The notes under the pieces: model-generated
Told to the model about the DNA's origin: nothing
What the model saw: the letters and a program-made list of their open reading frames with translations, nothing else
Database searches by the model: none
Assembly: GCF_001696715.1 (NCBI RefSeq)
Contig: NZ_MBFM01000004.1
Coordinates: 1-64,000, forward strand
DNA: 64,000 bases
Direction of reading: 5' to 3'
Source: Thauera phenolivorans
Lineage (GTDB): Bacteria; Pseudomonadota; Gammaproteobacteria; Burkholderiales; Rhodocyclaceae
Shown here: piece after piece, positions 23,001 to 35,642 of the stretch
How positions within the stretch are numbered: position 1 is the first letter of the stretch
Layout of the letters: the number at the start of each line of letters is the position of its first letter
Program-made: the position numbers and the translations under genes

Positions 23001-23594
23001 GCCGGCGATGCCCATCGCCTGGCGGATGTATGCCTCGGTGCCGGGATGGCCTGCGCGCTGCAGCTCGATGTAGAAGGCGTCGGGGAACAGCCGCGCCCAA
23101 TCCGCCGCCAGCGCCTCGGCCTGCTCGGGGTTGCCGTGCACCAGCGCCTGGCCGACATCGCCCGTCATCGCCCCCGAAAGACACAGCAGCCCGCTCGCCG
23201 CACCGCCCTCGAACCACTCGCGCCGGATCTCGGCGCGACCACGATGCTTGTTCTCCAGGTAGGCGCGCGTGAGCAGCGCACACAGCTGGCCATAGCCTTC
23301 GCGGTTGCGGCACAGCAGCAGCGTGCGCAAGGGCTTGTCGCGCTCGACATCGTTCTGGATCCAGACGTCGACCCCGACCACGGGCTTGAGCCCGGCCCCG
23401 CGCGCGCCCTTGTAGAACTTCACCATGCCGAACAGGTTGGCCAGGTCGGCGATGCCGAGCGCCGGCATGCCGTCGGCGGCGGCGCGCGCGATGGCCTCGT
23501 CGATCTGGACGATGCCGTCGGTGATCGAGTACTCGGTATGGACGCGCAGGTGGACGAACCGGGGTTCGCGGGACAGGGGGGCTTCGGCAGTCAT
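20088..23594 (-). CDS. dnaE: DNA polymerase III alpha subunit
   Basis: DnaE is the replicative polymerase subunit. The 1,168-residue protein begins with a PHP domain (FVHLRVHTEYSITDG). The C-family polymerase core follows, with PGRGSGAGS and the catalytic PDFDIDF at about residue 408. Next come the thumb and fingers, a helix-hairpin-helix region and a C-terminal OB fold (about 960-1040). The length is close to E. coli DnaE (1,160). I chose the ATG at 23594, which puts MTAEAPLSREPRF in front of the PHP domain; an upstream ATG would add 11 residues. There is no sign of an error-prone dnaE2-type cassette around it. Confidence 0.97.
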   Translation of the reverse strand: MTAEAPLSREPRFVHLRVHTEYSITDGIVQIDEAIARAAADGMPALGIADLANLFGMVKFYKGARGAGLKPVVGVDVWIQNDVERDKPLRTLLLCRNREGYGQLCALLTRAYLENKHRGRAEIRREWFEGGAASGLLCLSGAMTGDVGQALVHGNPEQAEALAADWARLFPDAFYIELQRAGHPGTEAYIRQAMGIAGKLGLPVVATHPVQFLKREDFKAHEARVCIAQGYVLADKRRPREFTEEQYLKSQDEMCELFADIPEALENAVEIARRCSLTVQLGKNFLPLFPTPDGMTLDDFLVAEAKRGLEERLVQLYPHPEEREKERPRYEARLKFETDTIIQMGFPGYFLIVADFIQWAKNNGVPVGPGRGSGAGSLVAYSLKITDLDPLAYALLFERFLNPERVSMPDFDIDFCQDNRYRVIEYVRERYGKDAVSQIATFGTMASKAVVRDVGRVLDLPYGLCDRLSKLVPIEGAKPVSLAKAYEMEPQIGEMMKDGNDGESVQELWSLAQPLEGLSRNVGMHAGGVLIAPGRLTDFCPLYIADGDDATPVSQFDKDDVEAVGLVKFDFLGLRNLTIIELALAYVERLEGSRPDLMSLGFEDPAAYQILKDANTTAIFQVESDGMKKLLKKLAPDRFEDIIAVLALYRPGPLGSGMVDDFILRKKGQQEIDYFHPDLKACLEPTYGVIVYQEQVMQISQIIGGYTLGGADMLRRAMGKKKADEMAKHRATIADGAKQKGYDPALAEQLFDLMTKFAEYGFNKSHTAAYAVVTYHTAWLKAHHCAAFMAATMSSDLDNTDTVKIFYEDTLANGIAVLPPDVNESDYRFVPVDRKTIRYGLGAVKGVGEPAVRAIIAAREKAGPFRDLFDFCERVDRRLANRRVIEALIRAGAMDALAGHAGRDRAELMATVALAMEAAEQAAANAMQGGLFDLLPEAAGAPVEFVRARPWGERDRLREEKLAIGFFLSGHPFNAYRAEVRRFVRRTLAQLEPSRDLAMLAGVVMEARTKMGNRGKMVFVQLDDGTQSREVAVYSEVLEANRGKIVTDEVLVVEGKVSNDDFSGGLRIVADRLLTLGEARARFARALALKINGEVGESGGAVAAANRLQTLLEPFRDGGCPIRVNYRNAVAEAELPLGEGWRVRLEDQLLESLREWLAPEGVEVIYPN

Positions 23595-23636
23595 GGGCGC
23601 GATTTTACCCGACCCCCGCCGCCCCACGCGGACCGA

Positions 23637-24611
23637 TCAAGGCAGCAGCACGGTCGAGCCGGTGGTGAGACGCGCCTCGAGCGCGCGATGCGCCTCGGCG
23701 GCCTCGCGCAGGGCGAAGCGCTGGCCGATCTCGATCTTCACCTTGCCTGCCGCGACTACCTCGAACAGCTCGCCCGCGCGCTCGAGCAGTTCCCCGCGGT
23801 CGGCGATGTAGTCGAACAGGGTCGGCCGGGTGACGTAGAGCGAGCCCATCTTCATCAGCAGCGCACACTCGAAGGGCGGCACCGGCCCGGTGGCGTTGCC
23901 ATAGCTCACCATCAGGCCGCGCCGGCGCAGACAGGCGAGCGAATCGAGGAAGGTGTCCTTGCCGATCGAGTCGTACACCACCGGCACGCCGGCGCCGCCG
24001 GTGATCTCGCGCACCCGCTCGGGAAATTTCTCGCGGGTGTAGACGATCACGTGGTCGCAGCCGAGCGCGCGCACCTTTTCCGCCTTGGCATCGCTGCCGA
24101 CGGTGCCGATCACGGTCGCGCCGAGCGCCTTCGCCCACTGCACCATGATCGAGCCCACCCCACCGGCGGCCGCATGCACCAGGACGGTTTCGCCCGCCTG
24201 CACCGGGTAGGTGCTGCGCAACAGGTATTGCGCGGTCAGGCCCTGCATCATCATCGCCGCGCCCTCCTCGAAGGAGATCGCATCGGGCAGGCGCACCAGC
24301 AGGCCGGCCCCGATGTTGCGCACCTCGGCATAGGCGCCGAGCGGGCCGCCGGCATAGGCGACGCGGTCGCCCACCGCGACCTCGGTGACGCCCTCGCCCA
24401 CCGCTTCCACCACCCCCGCGCCCTCCTGGCCGATCCCCGAAGGCAGCGACACCGGATAGAGGCCGCCGCGATGGTAGGTGTCGATGTAGTTCAGGCCCAC
24501 CGCGTGCTGGCGCAGGCGCACCTCGCCCGGCGCCGGCGCGGGCGGCTCGACCGCCTCGAACTGCAGCACTTCGGGGCCGCCGTTGCGGTGGAAACGGATG
24601 ACATGGCTCAT
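23637..24611 (-). CDS. qor: Quinone oxidoreductase (zeta-crystallin type)
   Basis: This 324-residue medium-chain dehydrogenase/reductase lacks the structural and catalytic zinc ligands, as quinone reductases do. Motifs include GLNYIDTYHRGGLYP, GIGQEGAGVVEAVG and the NADPH-binding AAAGGVGSIMVQWAKALG. It likely reduces quinones with NADPH in the cytoplasm. The ATG at 24611 follows a GGAGAT sequence. The gene lies 42 bases downstream of dnaE's start, reading in the same direction. Confidence 0.9.
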   Translation of the reverse strand: MSHVIRFHRNGGPEVLQFEAVEPPAPAPGEVRLRQHAVGLNYIDTYHRGGLYPVSLPSGIGQEGAGVVEAVGEGVTEVAVGDRVAYAGGPLGAYAEVRNIGAGLLVRLPDAISFEEGAAMMMQGLTAQYLLRSTYPVQAGETVLVHAAAGGVGSIMVQWAKALGATVIGTVGSDAKAEKVRALGCDHVIVYTREKFPERVREITGGAGVPVVYDSIGKDTFLDSLACLRRRGLMVSYGNATGPVPPFECALLMKMGSLYVTRPTLFDYIADRGELLERAGELFEVVAAGKVKIEIGQRFALREAAEAHRALEARLTTGSTVLLP

Positions 24612-24664
24612 TGCGATCTCCTTCAAGAGGGCGCACGGCACCGGCCTGGCACCTGCGCCACGGT

Positions 24665-25882
24665 TCAGCGGACGAACGACAGGCCGATACGGTACTGCGG
24701 ATCCACCGACACGTTGTAGTCGCGCAGCGTCTCGCCATAGCCGCGGAAGTACTGGAAGTGAACGAAGGCCCCCACCCCGGAGAAGATGCTGCGCCGGAGC
24801 GGGTAGGAGAGATCGATCTCCGTGCCACTGTTGCCGTCGGTGCCGCGCCGCAGGAGCGCGGTCGCCATCAGCGCGTCGTCGCGCCCGACACGCAGCCCGA
24901 GCTGGGCGTAGCCGCGATAGCGGGTGATGTCCGGATTGTCCCGCTTGCCGAGATAGGCCCATGCCTTCGGAATCAGCCCGACGTAGGTGCCCCGCTCGTC
25001 GAGATAGTGGCGCAGCTCGGTCTGCAGGAACAAGGTGTCGATGCTGCGGGTGTCGGGGCCGTCCTTCCCGTTCGACTCATGCTCGTAGCCGGCGGCGAGC
25101 GTCGCCCAGCCGCCCGAGCCCGGGTCGGAAAGACGGAACTGGTAGAACAGCGACGGGCGGAAGCTGGTGTCGCGGAAGGGCTTGGAGTCGCTGCCGAGGT
25201 CCCACACCGAGGTCTGGGTGTAGCCGAAATACAATCCGCGCGCGAGCGGAAAGCGTTCGGCCACGACGCCGATGTCGTCGAAGATGCGGTAGCGGAAGCT
25301 GAACTGGAAGCGCGCCGAACGCGGATGCGAGCCGCCATAGACGAAGTACATCGGCTCGTGAAAACCGAGCGCGTTCGGCGCGGCAGGCACCGTCCCCGAA
25401 ATCGCGGGCGACACCGGCGCCATGCGATCGACCCCGCTATCGACCCTGCCATCGACCGCCGCCAGCGGCGCGCCACCGGCGGCGGCAGGCGCGCCAGTGG
25501 CCACGGCGCTCGCGTCGAGCAGCAGACGCGCGGAGGGCGCTTCGCTCAGGCTCAGCATCGCCGTTCCCACCAGCTCTTGCGGCCAGCGGCCGAAGTAGTG
25601 GCGCTGGCGCGGATCGACGGGTTCGGCCTCGGCCGCCGCCAGCTCGATGGCGATGCCCTCGCCGCCGCCGGGCGGCGCGATGCGGGCTGCCAGCCGCGGC
25701 GGCAGCGCCTCGCTGTCGGGCGGCGCGATCACCACCACCTGAAAGGCCTCTCCCGGCACCACCGCGGGGTCTGCGGAGGCGAGCAGCCAGCTCGCGGCCT
25801 GTGCCGGCAGGCTCGCAGCGGCGCACAACAGGCCGGTCGCCAGCAGGCGCGCGGCGCATGTCGTCAGCTCGGTCTTTTTCAT
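24665..25882 (-). CDS. pldA: Outer-membrane phospholipase A (OMPLA-like)
   Basis: The 405-residue protein has a cleavable signal peptide (about residues 1-30). An extra region of about 140 residues follows, then a beta-barrel of the OMPLA family, which hydrolyses phospholipids in the outer membrane. The active-site segment YEHESNG supplies H268 and S270. The residue aligned with the E. coli catalytic Asn156 is D282 (in RSIDTLF). The protein ends in an aromatic-rich strand (IGLSFVR), as barrels do. The N-terminal extension is longer than in E. coli OMPLA (289 residues). The ATG at 25882 was chosen because it opens the signal peptide. Confidence 0.85.
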   Translation of the reverse strand: MKKTELTTCAARLLATGLLCAAASLPAQAASWLLASADPAVVPGEAFQVVVIAPPDSEALPPRLAARIAPPGGGEGIAIELAAAEAEPVDPRQRHYFGRWPQELVGTAMLSLSEAPSARLLLDASAVATGAPAAAGGAPLAAVDGRVDSGVDRMAPVSPAISGTVPAAPNALGFHEPMYFVYGGSHPRSARFQFSFRYRIFDDIGVVAERFPLARGLYFGYTQTSVWDLGSDSKPFRDTSFRPSLFYQFRLSDPGSGGWATLAAGYEHESNGKDGPDTRSIDTLFLQTELRHYLDERGTYVGLIPKAWAYLGKRDNPDITRYRGYAQLGLRVGRDDALMATALLRRGTDGNSGTEIDLSYPLRRSIFSGVGAFVHFQYFRGYGETLRDYNVSVDPQYRIGLSFVR

Positions 25883-25990
25883 TGATACCCCGCAAAGGAG
25901 AAGAGGCAGCCGGGCGGCCCCGACTGCCTCGAACCCAGGCGCTCGCCCGCACGCGTCTACCACGCCGCGCGAGCACCACCGCGCCCGGAT

Positions 25991-28273
25991 TCAGCGCGCG
26001 GCCTGCGCGTCGACCACCGCCAGCGCGGTGATGTTCACCAGCCGCCGCACGGTGGCCGACGGGGTGAGGATATGCACCGAGTTCGCCGCCCCGAGCAGGA
26101 TCGGGCCGATCGACACGCCGTCGCCGTTGGCCATCTTCATCAGGTTGAAGGAGATGTTGGCGGCGTCGAGGTTGGGCATCACCAGCAGGTTGGCCTCGCC
26201 GCTCAGGGTCGACTCGGGATGCATCTTGTCACGGATCTCGACCGACAGCGCCGAGTCGCCATGCATCTCGCCATCGACGTTGAGGTCGGGCACGCGCTCG
26301 CGCAGGATCTCGCGCGCCGCGCGCATCTTGCGCGCCGAAGCCGACTTCGAACTGCCGAAGTTGGAATGCGACAGCAGCGCGACCTGGGGCTCGATGCCGA
26401 AGCGGCGCAGCTCTTCGGCCGCCATGCGGGCGATCTCGGCCACTTCCTCCGCGTCCGGCTCCTCGTTCACATAGGTGTCGGTGATCGCCAGCATGCGCTT
26501 GGGCAGTAGCAGCAGGTTCATCGCCGCGAACTGCCTGGCACCCGGCTTCAGGCCGATGACGTCGCGCACCTGCTGCAGGTGGTAGTCGTAGGTGCCGAAG
26601 GTGCCGCACACCAGGGCGTCGCCGTCGCCGCGGCGCAGCAGCATCGCACCGATCAGCGTGGTGTCGCGCAGGACCTTGGCCTTGGCGAGGTCGGGCGTGA
26701 TGCCGTCGCGCCCCATCAGCCGGTAGTACTCGGTCCACAGCTCGCGATAGCGCGGGTCGGACTCCTGGTTGACCACGTCGAAGTCGCGCCCGGGCACGAG
26801 ATGCAGACCGATACGGGCGATCCGCATCTCGATCACGCTCGGTCGCCCGATCAGGATCGGACGCGCCAGGCCCTCGTCGACCACCACGCGCACCGCATGC
26901 AGCACGCGCTCGTCCTCGCCCTCGGAATAGATCACCCGCTTCTGCTCGATAGGCACCGCCTTGGCCGCCGAGAACACCGGCTTCATGACGATGCCGGACG
27001 TGTACACGAAGCTGTTGAGGCTGGAGACGTAGGCGTCGAAGTCGGTGATCGGCTCGGTGGCGACCCCCGAATCCATCGCCGCCTTCGCCACCGCCGGCGC
27101 GATCTTCACGATCAGGCGCGGGTCGAAGGGCTTGGGAATGATGTAGTCGGGGCCGAAGCCGAGGTCCTGGCCACCATAGGCGGAGGCCACGATGTCGCTC
27201 TGCTCGGCCCGCGCCAGCTCGGCGATCGCCTTCACGCAGGCCAGCTTCATCTCCTCGTTGATCGTGGTGGCGCCGACGTCGAGCGCGCCCCTGAAGATGA
27301 ACGGGAAGCACAACACGTTGTTGACCTGGTTCGGGAAGTCCGAACGGCCGGTGGCGACGATGCAGTCGGGGCGCACCGCCTTGGCGTCGGCCGGCAGGAT
27401 CTCGGGGTTCGGGTTGGCGAGCGCGAAGATCAGCGGCTTGTCGGCCATCTTCGCCACCATCTCGGGCTTGAGCACGCCGGCGGTCGACAGGCCGAGGAAG
27501 ACGTCCGCGCCCTCGATCACCTCGCCCAGGGTGCGCGCCGAGGTGTTCTGGGCGTAGCGCGCCTTGGTCGGCTCCATGTTGGCCTCGCGGCCCTCGAAGA
27601 TCACACCCTTCGAGTCGCAGACGTAAACGTTCTCGCGCTTCAGGCCGACGCTCGCCATCAGGTCGAGACAGGCGATCGCCGCCGCGCCAGCGCCGGAGCA
27701 CACCAGCTTGACCTTCTCGATGTCCTTGCCCACCACCTTGAGGCCGTTGATCAGGCCGGCCGCGGAGATGATCGCGGTGCCGTGCTGGTCGTCGTGGAAG
27801 ACCGGGATCTTCATGCGCTCGCGCAGCTTCTTCTCGATGTAGAAGCACTCCGGCGCCTTGATGTCCTCGAGGTTGATGCCGCCCAGCGTGGGCTCGAGCG
27901 AGGCGATGATCTCGATCAGCTTGTCGGGGTCATTCTCGGACAGCTCGATGTCGAAGACGTCGATGTTGGCGAACTTCTTGAACAGGCAGCCCTTGCCTTC
28001 CATCACCGGCTTGGCCGCGAGCGGTCCGATGTTGCCCAGGCCGAGCACCGCGGTGCCGTTGGTGATCACCGCCACCAGGTTGCCACGGCTGGTGAATTCG
28101 CGCGCCTGCGTGGGGTCGGCGACGATCGCGTCGCAAGCGGCGGCCACACCCGGCGAGTAGGCGAGCGCAAGGTCGCGCTGGTTGGTGAGGCCCTTGGTCG
28201 GCACAACCGCGATCTTGCCGCGCGTCGGCGAACGGTGGTAGTCGAGCGCTGCAGCAATGAAGTCCTGATCCAT
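25991..28273 (-). CDS. maeB: NADP-dependent malic enzyme with phosphotransacetylase-like domain
   Basis: MaeB oxidatively decarboxylates malate to pyruvate with NADP. The 760-residue protein has the same length and architecture as E. coli MaeB (759). A malic enzyme N-terminal domain (about 1-170) contains [18 protein letters not shown]. The NAD-binding domain (about 170-410) contains [16 protein letters not shown]. The phosphate acetyltransferase-like regulatory domain fills about 430-760. In this family that domain senses acetyl-CoA. The ATG at 28273 follows a GGAGAAA ribosome binding site. It is divergent from the parA-like gene. Confidence 0.95.
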   Translation of the reverse strand: MDQDFIAAALDYHRSPTRGKIAVVPTKGLTNQRDLALAYSPGVAAACDAIVADPTQAREFTSRGNLVAVITNGTAVLGLGNIGPLAAKPVMEGKGCLFKKFANIDVFDIELSENDPDKLIEIIASLEPTLGGINLEDIKAPECFYIEKKLRERMKIPVFHDDQHGTAIISAAGLINGLKVVGKDIEKVKLVCSGAGAAAIACLDLMASVGLKRENVYVCDSKGVIFEGREANMEPTKARYAQNTSARTLGEVIEGADVFLGLSTAGVLKPEMVAKMADKPLIFALANPNPEILPADAKAVRPDCIVATGRSDFPNQVNNVLCFPFIFRGALDVGATTINEEMKLACVKAIAELARAEQSDIVASAYGGQDLGFGPDYIIPKPFDPRLIVKIAPAVAKAAMDSGVATEPITDFDAYVSSLNSFVYTSGIVMKPVFSAAKAVPIEQKRVIYSEGEDERVLHAVRVVVDEGLARPILIGRPSVIEMRIARIGLHLVPGRDFDVVNQESDPRYRELWTEYYRLMGRDGITPDLAKAKVLRDTTLIGAMLLRRGDGDALVCGTFGTYDYHLQQVRDVIGLKPGARQFAAMNLLLLPKRMLAITDTYVNEEPDAEEVAEIARMAAEELRRFGIEPQVALLSHSNFGSSKSASARKMRAAREILRERVPDLNVDGEMHGDSALSVEIRDKMHPESTLSGEANLLVMPNLDAANISFNLMKMANGDGVSIGPILLGAANSVHILTPSATVRRLVNITALAVVDAQAAR

Positions 28274-28544
28274 TTTCTCCCTCTCGGAACAGTTTGGTGT
28301 ATGCGGCCCGGTCGCGCCTGCGTCCAGGCCGCGCGTCCGGGATACGCCTTTGGGAGTTCGCTGCCGCGAATGCTTGTTGTTGTCGACGCCGGAGCGACGT
28401 GCGGCATAGCCCCGGGCCTTGCGGCCCGCATGTCGTCCGGCCTCGGGGAACGGGCGAGGATCGGCATGAATGACGAAGCGGAATTTTAGCGCAGCGCAAC
28501 ACCCTTTGGCAGAATGCTCGGCATTACGGGAAGGAGATCGACAG

Positions 28545-29324
28545 ATGCGGCGAGTGGTGTTCAATCAGAAGGGCGGGGTCGGCAAATCGACGATCACCTG
28601 CAACCTGGCGGCGATCAGTGCCCACGGCGGGGCGCGCACCCTGGTGGTCGATCTCGACCCGCAGGGCAATTCCACCCAGTACCTGCTCGGCGGCGAGGCG
28701 GACGGGCTCGAAGCGACACTGGCCGACTTCTTCGACCAGACCCTCAATTTCAGGCTCAACCCCAGGCGCACCTCGGAGTTCGTCGTCGCCACCCGCTTCC
28801 CCGGCCTCCACGTGCTGCCCTCCCATCCGCAGCTCGAGGAGCTGCAGGCCAAGCTCGAGTCGCGCTACAAGATCTACAAGCTGCGCGACGCGCTCGCGGA
28901 ACTCGCCGCCGACTACGACTGCGTCTACATCGACACCCCGCCGGCGCTGAACTTCTACACCCGCTCGGCGCTGATCGCCGCCGACGCCTGCCTGATCCCC
29001 TTCGACTGCGACGAGTTCTCGCGCCGCGCGCTCTACTCGCTGATCGAGAACGTCGAGGAGATCCGCGCCGACCACAACCGCGAGCTGCGGGTCGAGGGCA
29101 TCGTGGTGAACCAGTTCCAGCCGCGCGCCAGCCTGCCGCAGAAGATGGTACTGGCCCTGGTCGAGGAAGGCCTGCCGGTGCTCGAGCCCTACCTGTCGAG
29201 CTCGGTGAAGATCAAGGAGTCGCACGAGCAGGCGATGCCGATGATCCACCTCGATCCGCGGCACAAGCTGACCCAGGAGTTCGTCGCCCTGCACGACGGC
29301 CTGGCGCGCAAGTACGGCGCCTGA
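28545..29324 (+). CDS. Orphan ParA-family ATPase
   Basis: The 259-residue protein is a Walker-type ATPase of the ParA/Soj family. Its deviant Walker A is NQKGGVGKST near the N-terminus, the second motif is VVDLDPQGNST, and IDTPPALNF follows. Such proteins position DNA or protein complexes on the nucleoid. No parB or parS-like partner is adjacent, so the cargo is unknown. The start has a good AAGGAG eight bases upstream. The gene converges on uvrD. It differs from the main chromosomal parA, which usually lies next to parB. Confidence 0.85.
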   Translation: MRRVVFNQKGGVGKSTITCNLAAISAHGGARTLVVDLDPQGNSTQYLLGGEADGLEATLADFFDQTLNFRLNPRRTSEFVVATRFPGLHVLPSHPQLEELQAKLESRYKIYKLRDALAELAADYDCVYIDTPPALNFYTRSALIAADACLIPFDCDEFSRRALYSLIENVEEIRADHNRELRVEGIVVNQFQPRASLPQKMVLALVEEGLPVLEPYLSSSVKIKESHEQAMPMIHLDPRHKLTQEFVALHDGLARKYGA

Positions 29325-29325
29325 G

Positions 29326-29345
29326 GCCCCGCTCGGCGGCGGGGC
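29326..29345. terminator. Possible convergent terminator between parA-like gene and uvrD
   Basis: A GCCCCG / CGGGGC stem lies right after the ParA stop codon, in the 42-base gap to the uvrD stop. No T-run follows on either strand, so it may only slow transcription. Confidence 0.35.
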
Positions 29346-29366
29346 TCGTGCGCGGCCCCGCCGGGT

Positions 29367-31589
29367 TCAGGCCGCCTCGAGCTTCGCCACCGCGAGCAGC
29401 AGCCACTTGACCCCGGCGTCGCCGAAGTTGATCTGCGCCCGCGCGTCGCTGCCGCTGCCCTCGGCGGCGATGATCACCCCCTGGCCGAAGCGCGCGTGCC
29501 GCACCAGCTGGCCGACGCGCAGGCCGCCGGGAAGAGGCGCGCTCGCGGTCGGTGGCGGCGCAGGACGCGGCGACCGCCCGCTGCTCGAAGGCGTGTAGTA
29601 GCTGCCGCGCGCACTGCCGCCGAAGGCGCCGGCGGTGCTGGTCCGCACGCTCGGCGGCGTGAGCCACTTGAGCAGCGCCGGTGGAAACTCCTCGAGAAAG
29701 CGCGAACGCAGGTTGTAGCGGGTCTGGCCATGCAGCATCCGGCTCTGCGCGAAGGACAGGTAAAGCCGCTCGCGCGCCCGTGTCACCGCCACGTACATCA
29801 GGCGGCGCTCCTCCTCCAGGCCGGTGGGCTCGAGGATGCTGTTCTCGTGCGGGAACAGCCCTTCCTCCAGGCCGGAAAGGAAGACGACGTCGAACTCCAG
29901 CCCCTTGGACGAATGCACCGTCATCAGCTGCACCGCGTCCGAGCCCTGGTCGGCCTGATGCTCGCCCGCCTCGAGTGAGGCATGAGCGAGGAAATCGGCG
30001 AGCAGGGCGTGGTCCTGCTGCATCGCCTCGGCGCCGGCGTCGGCCTCGGCGAGGAAGTTGGCCGCCGCGTTGAGCAGTTCGTCCAGGTTCTCCAGCCGCT
30101 CGCGGCCCTCCTTTTCCGCCTTGTAGTGGGCGCGCAGGCCCGACAGCTCGAGCACGTGATCGACCAGTTCGGGCAGCGGCAGGCGCGTGGTGTCGCGCCG
30201 CATGTCCTCGATCAGTCGCACGAACTGCGCCAGCACGGTGCCGGGCTTGCCCGTCAGGTGCGGCACCGTGGCATACAGGCTGGTGGCGTAGACCCGCGCC
30301 GCATCCTGCAACACCTCGATCGAGCGCGCCCCGATGCCTCGGGTGGGAAAGTTCACCACCCGCGCGAAGGCGGTGTCGTCGTCGGCGTTGGCGATCAGGC
30401 GCAGATAGGCGAGCGCGTGCTTGATCTCCTGGCGCTCGAAGAAGCGCAGCCCGCCATACACCCGGTAGGGAATGCCGGCGGAGAACAGCTGGTGCTCCAG
30501 CACCCGCGACTGCGCGTTCGAGCGGTAGAGCAGCGCGATCTCCGCCCGCATCAGGCCCTCGCGCACCAGGGACTGGATCTCCTCGACGATCCAGCGCGCC
30601 TCGTCGATGTCGGCATAGGCCTCGAACACCCGGATCGGCTCGCCCGCACCCTGGTCGGTCCACAGGTTCTTGCCCAGGCGGTTGGCGTTATGGCGGATGA
30701 TCGCGTTGGCGGCATCGAGGATGTTGCCGCGCGAGCGGTAGTTCTGCTCGAGGCGGATCACGCTGTCGACCCTGAACTCGCGCTCGAAGTCGCGCATGTT
30801 GCCGACCTCGGCGCCGCGAAAGCCGTAGATCGACTGGTCGTCGTCGCCGACGCAGAACATCGACGCGCCGCCCTCGCGGCCCTCGTCGGCGAACTGCTTC
30901 AGCCAGCGATACTGCAGCCGGTTGGTGTCCTGGAACTCATCCACCAGGATGTGGCGGAAGCGGCGCTGGTAGTGGCGGCGCACCGGCTCGTTGCGCTCGA
31001 GCAGTTCGTAGCTGCGCAGCAGCAGCTCGGCGAAGTCGACCACCCCCTCGCGCTGGCACTGCGCCTCGTACGCCTGGTAGAGCTGCACCCGGTGACGGGT
31101 GTAGTCGTCCCAGGCCTCCACCGCGTGCGGCCGGACGCCCGTCTCCTTCTGGCCGTTGATGAAGTGCTGCAGCTCCTTGGGCGGAAACTTCTCGTCATCG
31201 ACATTGAGCGTCTTCAGCAGCCGCTTGATCGCCGCCAGCTGATCCGCCGAGTCCAGGATCTGGAACAGCTGCGGCAGGCCGGCATCGCGGTGATGCGCGC
31301 GCAGCAGCCGGTTGGCGAGGCCGTGGAAGGTGCCCACCCACATCCCGCGCGTGCTCACCGGCAGCATCGCTCCCAACCGGGCGAGCATCTCCTTCGCCGC
31401 CTTGTTGGTGAAGGTCACCGCGAGGATGCCGCCCGGGTCGGCCTGGCCGGACTGGATCAGCCAGGCGATGCGGGTGGTCAGCACGCGCGTCTTGCCCGAG
31501 CCGGCGCCGGCCAGGATCAGCGCGTGCTGCGGCGGCAGGGTAACGGCCTGGAGTTGTTCGGGATTGAGATTGGCAAGCAGCTTCGACAT
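29367..31589 (-). CDS. uvrD: DNA helicase II (UvrD)
   Basis: UvrD is a 3'-5' superfamily 1 helicase used in nucleotide excision and mismatch repair. The 740-residue protein shows motif I AGAGSGKT (27-34), TFTNKAA, motif II VDEFQDTN, DDDQSIYGFRGA and the C-terminal QLMTVHSSKGLEF and VAVTRAR motifs. The last 60 residues form the Tudor-like RNA polymerase-binding tail (RVGQLVRHARFGQGVI). The length (740, against 720 for E. coli UvrD) and this tail favour UvrD over Rep. Confidence 0.93.
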   Translation of the reverse strand: MSKLLANLNPEQLQAVTLPPQHALILAGAGSGKTRVLTTRIAWLIQSGQADPGGILAVTFTNKAAKEMLARLGAMLPVSTRGMWVGTFHGLANRLLRAHHRDAGLPQLFQILDSADQLAAIKRLLKTLNVDDEKFPPKELQHFINGQKETGVRPHAVEAWDDYTRHRVQLYQAYEAQCQREGVVDFAELLLRSYELLERNEPVRRHYQRRFRHILVDEFQDTNRLQYRWLKQFADEGREGGASMFCVGDDDQSIYGFRGAEVGNMRDFEREFRVDSVIRLEQNYRSRGNILDAANAIIRHNANRLGKNLWTDQGAGEPIRVFEAYADIDEARWIVEEIQSLVREGLMRAEIALLYRSNAQSRVLEHQLFSAGIPYRVYGGLRFFERQEIKHALAYLRLIANADDDTAFARVVNFPTRGIGARSIEVLQDAARVYATSLYATVPHLTGKPGTVLAQFVRLIEDMRRDTTRLPLPELVDHVLELSGLRAHYKAEKEGRERLENLDELLNAAANFLAEADAGAEAMQQDHALLADFLAHASLEAGEHQADQGSDAVQLMTVHSSKGLEFDVVFLSGLEEGLFPHENSILEPTGLEEERRLMYVAVTRARERLYLSFAQSRMLHGQTRYNLRSRFLEEFPPALLKWLTPPSVRTSTAGAFGGSARGSYYTPSSSGRSPRPAPPPTASAPLPGGLRVGQLVRHARFGQGVIIAAEGSGSDARAQINFGDAGVKWLLLAVAKLEAA

Positions 31590-31917
31590 GAACGGACCCT
31601 TGTTCGAGCCCGCATTCTACCCGCCCCGGGGCTCGCCGCCGCCTGCGCCCGCCTGGCACCGCCCGGACCGCACGCCGCCATCTTGTTTCAATAAGCAACT
31701 ATTGCTTGCTACACTGCCGGAGATCCGCTATCTTCCCGATTGTGCATAGCAGCATTTCGCCTTCAAAGCCGCAAACTCAGGCAGAAATGTAGGTGATTAA
31801 TCAGACAGTAAGCTGCCCATTCGGCAGATATTGCAGCACCACAATCCGGACCGTACCGGCTTCACGAGAGCCCTCGCGGCAACCAGCCGAAACGCGGCAA
31901 GTAAAAGGATGCAAACC
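31590..31917. promoter_or_regulatory. AT-richer intergenic region with a palindrome
   Basis: This 328-base gap separates divergent uvrD and the 108-aa gene. It is clearly less GC-rich than its surroundings. It contains a perfect inverted repeat AAGCAA-CTA-TTGCTT at 31693-31707, which could be an operator, and a small CTGCC-CATTC-GGCAG hairpin near 31813-31827. No gene was found. I could not place a convincing sigma-70 promoter. Confidence 0.35.
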
Positions 31918-35092
<3,175 letters not shown>

Positions 35093-35101
35093 GGTCAGTC
35101 G

Positions 35102-35635
35102 ATGCCCCTATTCCGGCCTCGCGCCCGGCCCCTCTCCCGCCGCGCCTTCCTGCTCACCGGCCTGCTGCTGCCGGCCGCAACGGCCCTCGGAGGCTGCGGC
35201 TTCCGCCTGCGCGGTCCGCAGCGGATGGAGTTCGCGACCCTGCACGTCGGCGTGCCCGCGCAGACCGAGCTGGGCGCCCAGCTGCGCCGCCTGGTCGCCA
35301 CCAGCGACAGCACGATCGTGGTCGAGGATCCGGCCGAGGCCGAAGCCCGCTTGCAGATCCTCGCCAACGCACGCGGCCGGGAGATCCTCAGCCTCACCGG
35401 CGCCGGCAAGGTGCGCGAGTACCAGCTCAACCAGTCCCTGCGCTTCCAGCTGCTCGACAAGGCGGGCAAGACACTGATCCCGCCCACCACGCTGTCGGCG
35501 CGGCGCGACTACAACTTCGACGAGGACGCGGTGCTCGGCAAGGCGCAGGAAGAGGAGATGCTCTACCGCGACATGCAGGACGACCTGGTTCAGCAGCTGA
35601 TGCGCCGGCTCTCCGCCTACCGCCGCAGCGGCTGA
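35102..35635 (+). CDS. lptE: LPS-assembly lipoprotein LptE
   Basis: LptE plugs the LptD barrel and helps insert lipopolysaccharide into the outer membrane. The 177-residue protein has a signal peptide with the lipobox LGGC, followed by GFRLRGPQ, a hallmark of LptE. The remaining sequence fits the alpha/beta LptE fold. It starts 9 bases after leuS and is followed by holA after 7 bases, the conserved leuS-lptE-holA order, which supports the call. Confidence 0.92.
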   Translation: MPLFRPRARPLSRRAFLLTGLLLPAATALGGCGFRLRGPQRMEFATLHVGVPAQTELGAQLRRLVATSDSTIVVEDPAEAEARLQILANARGREILSLTGAGKVREYQLNQSLRFQLLDKAGKTLIPPTTLSARRDYNFDEDAVLGKAQEEEMLYRDMQDDLVQQLMRRLSAYRRSG

Positions 35636-35642
35636 AGCAGCG

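Noticed and set aside
20682-24719. Very long open frame (1,345 codons) on the plus strand
   Set aside because: It lies opposite dnaE and the quinone oxidoreductase gene. High-GC antisense strands often stay open, and it has no recognisable protein sequence.
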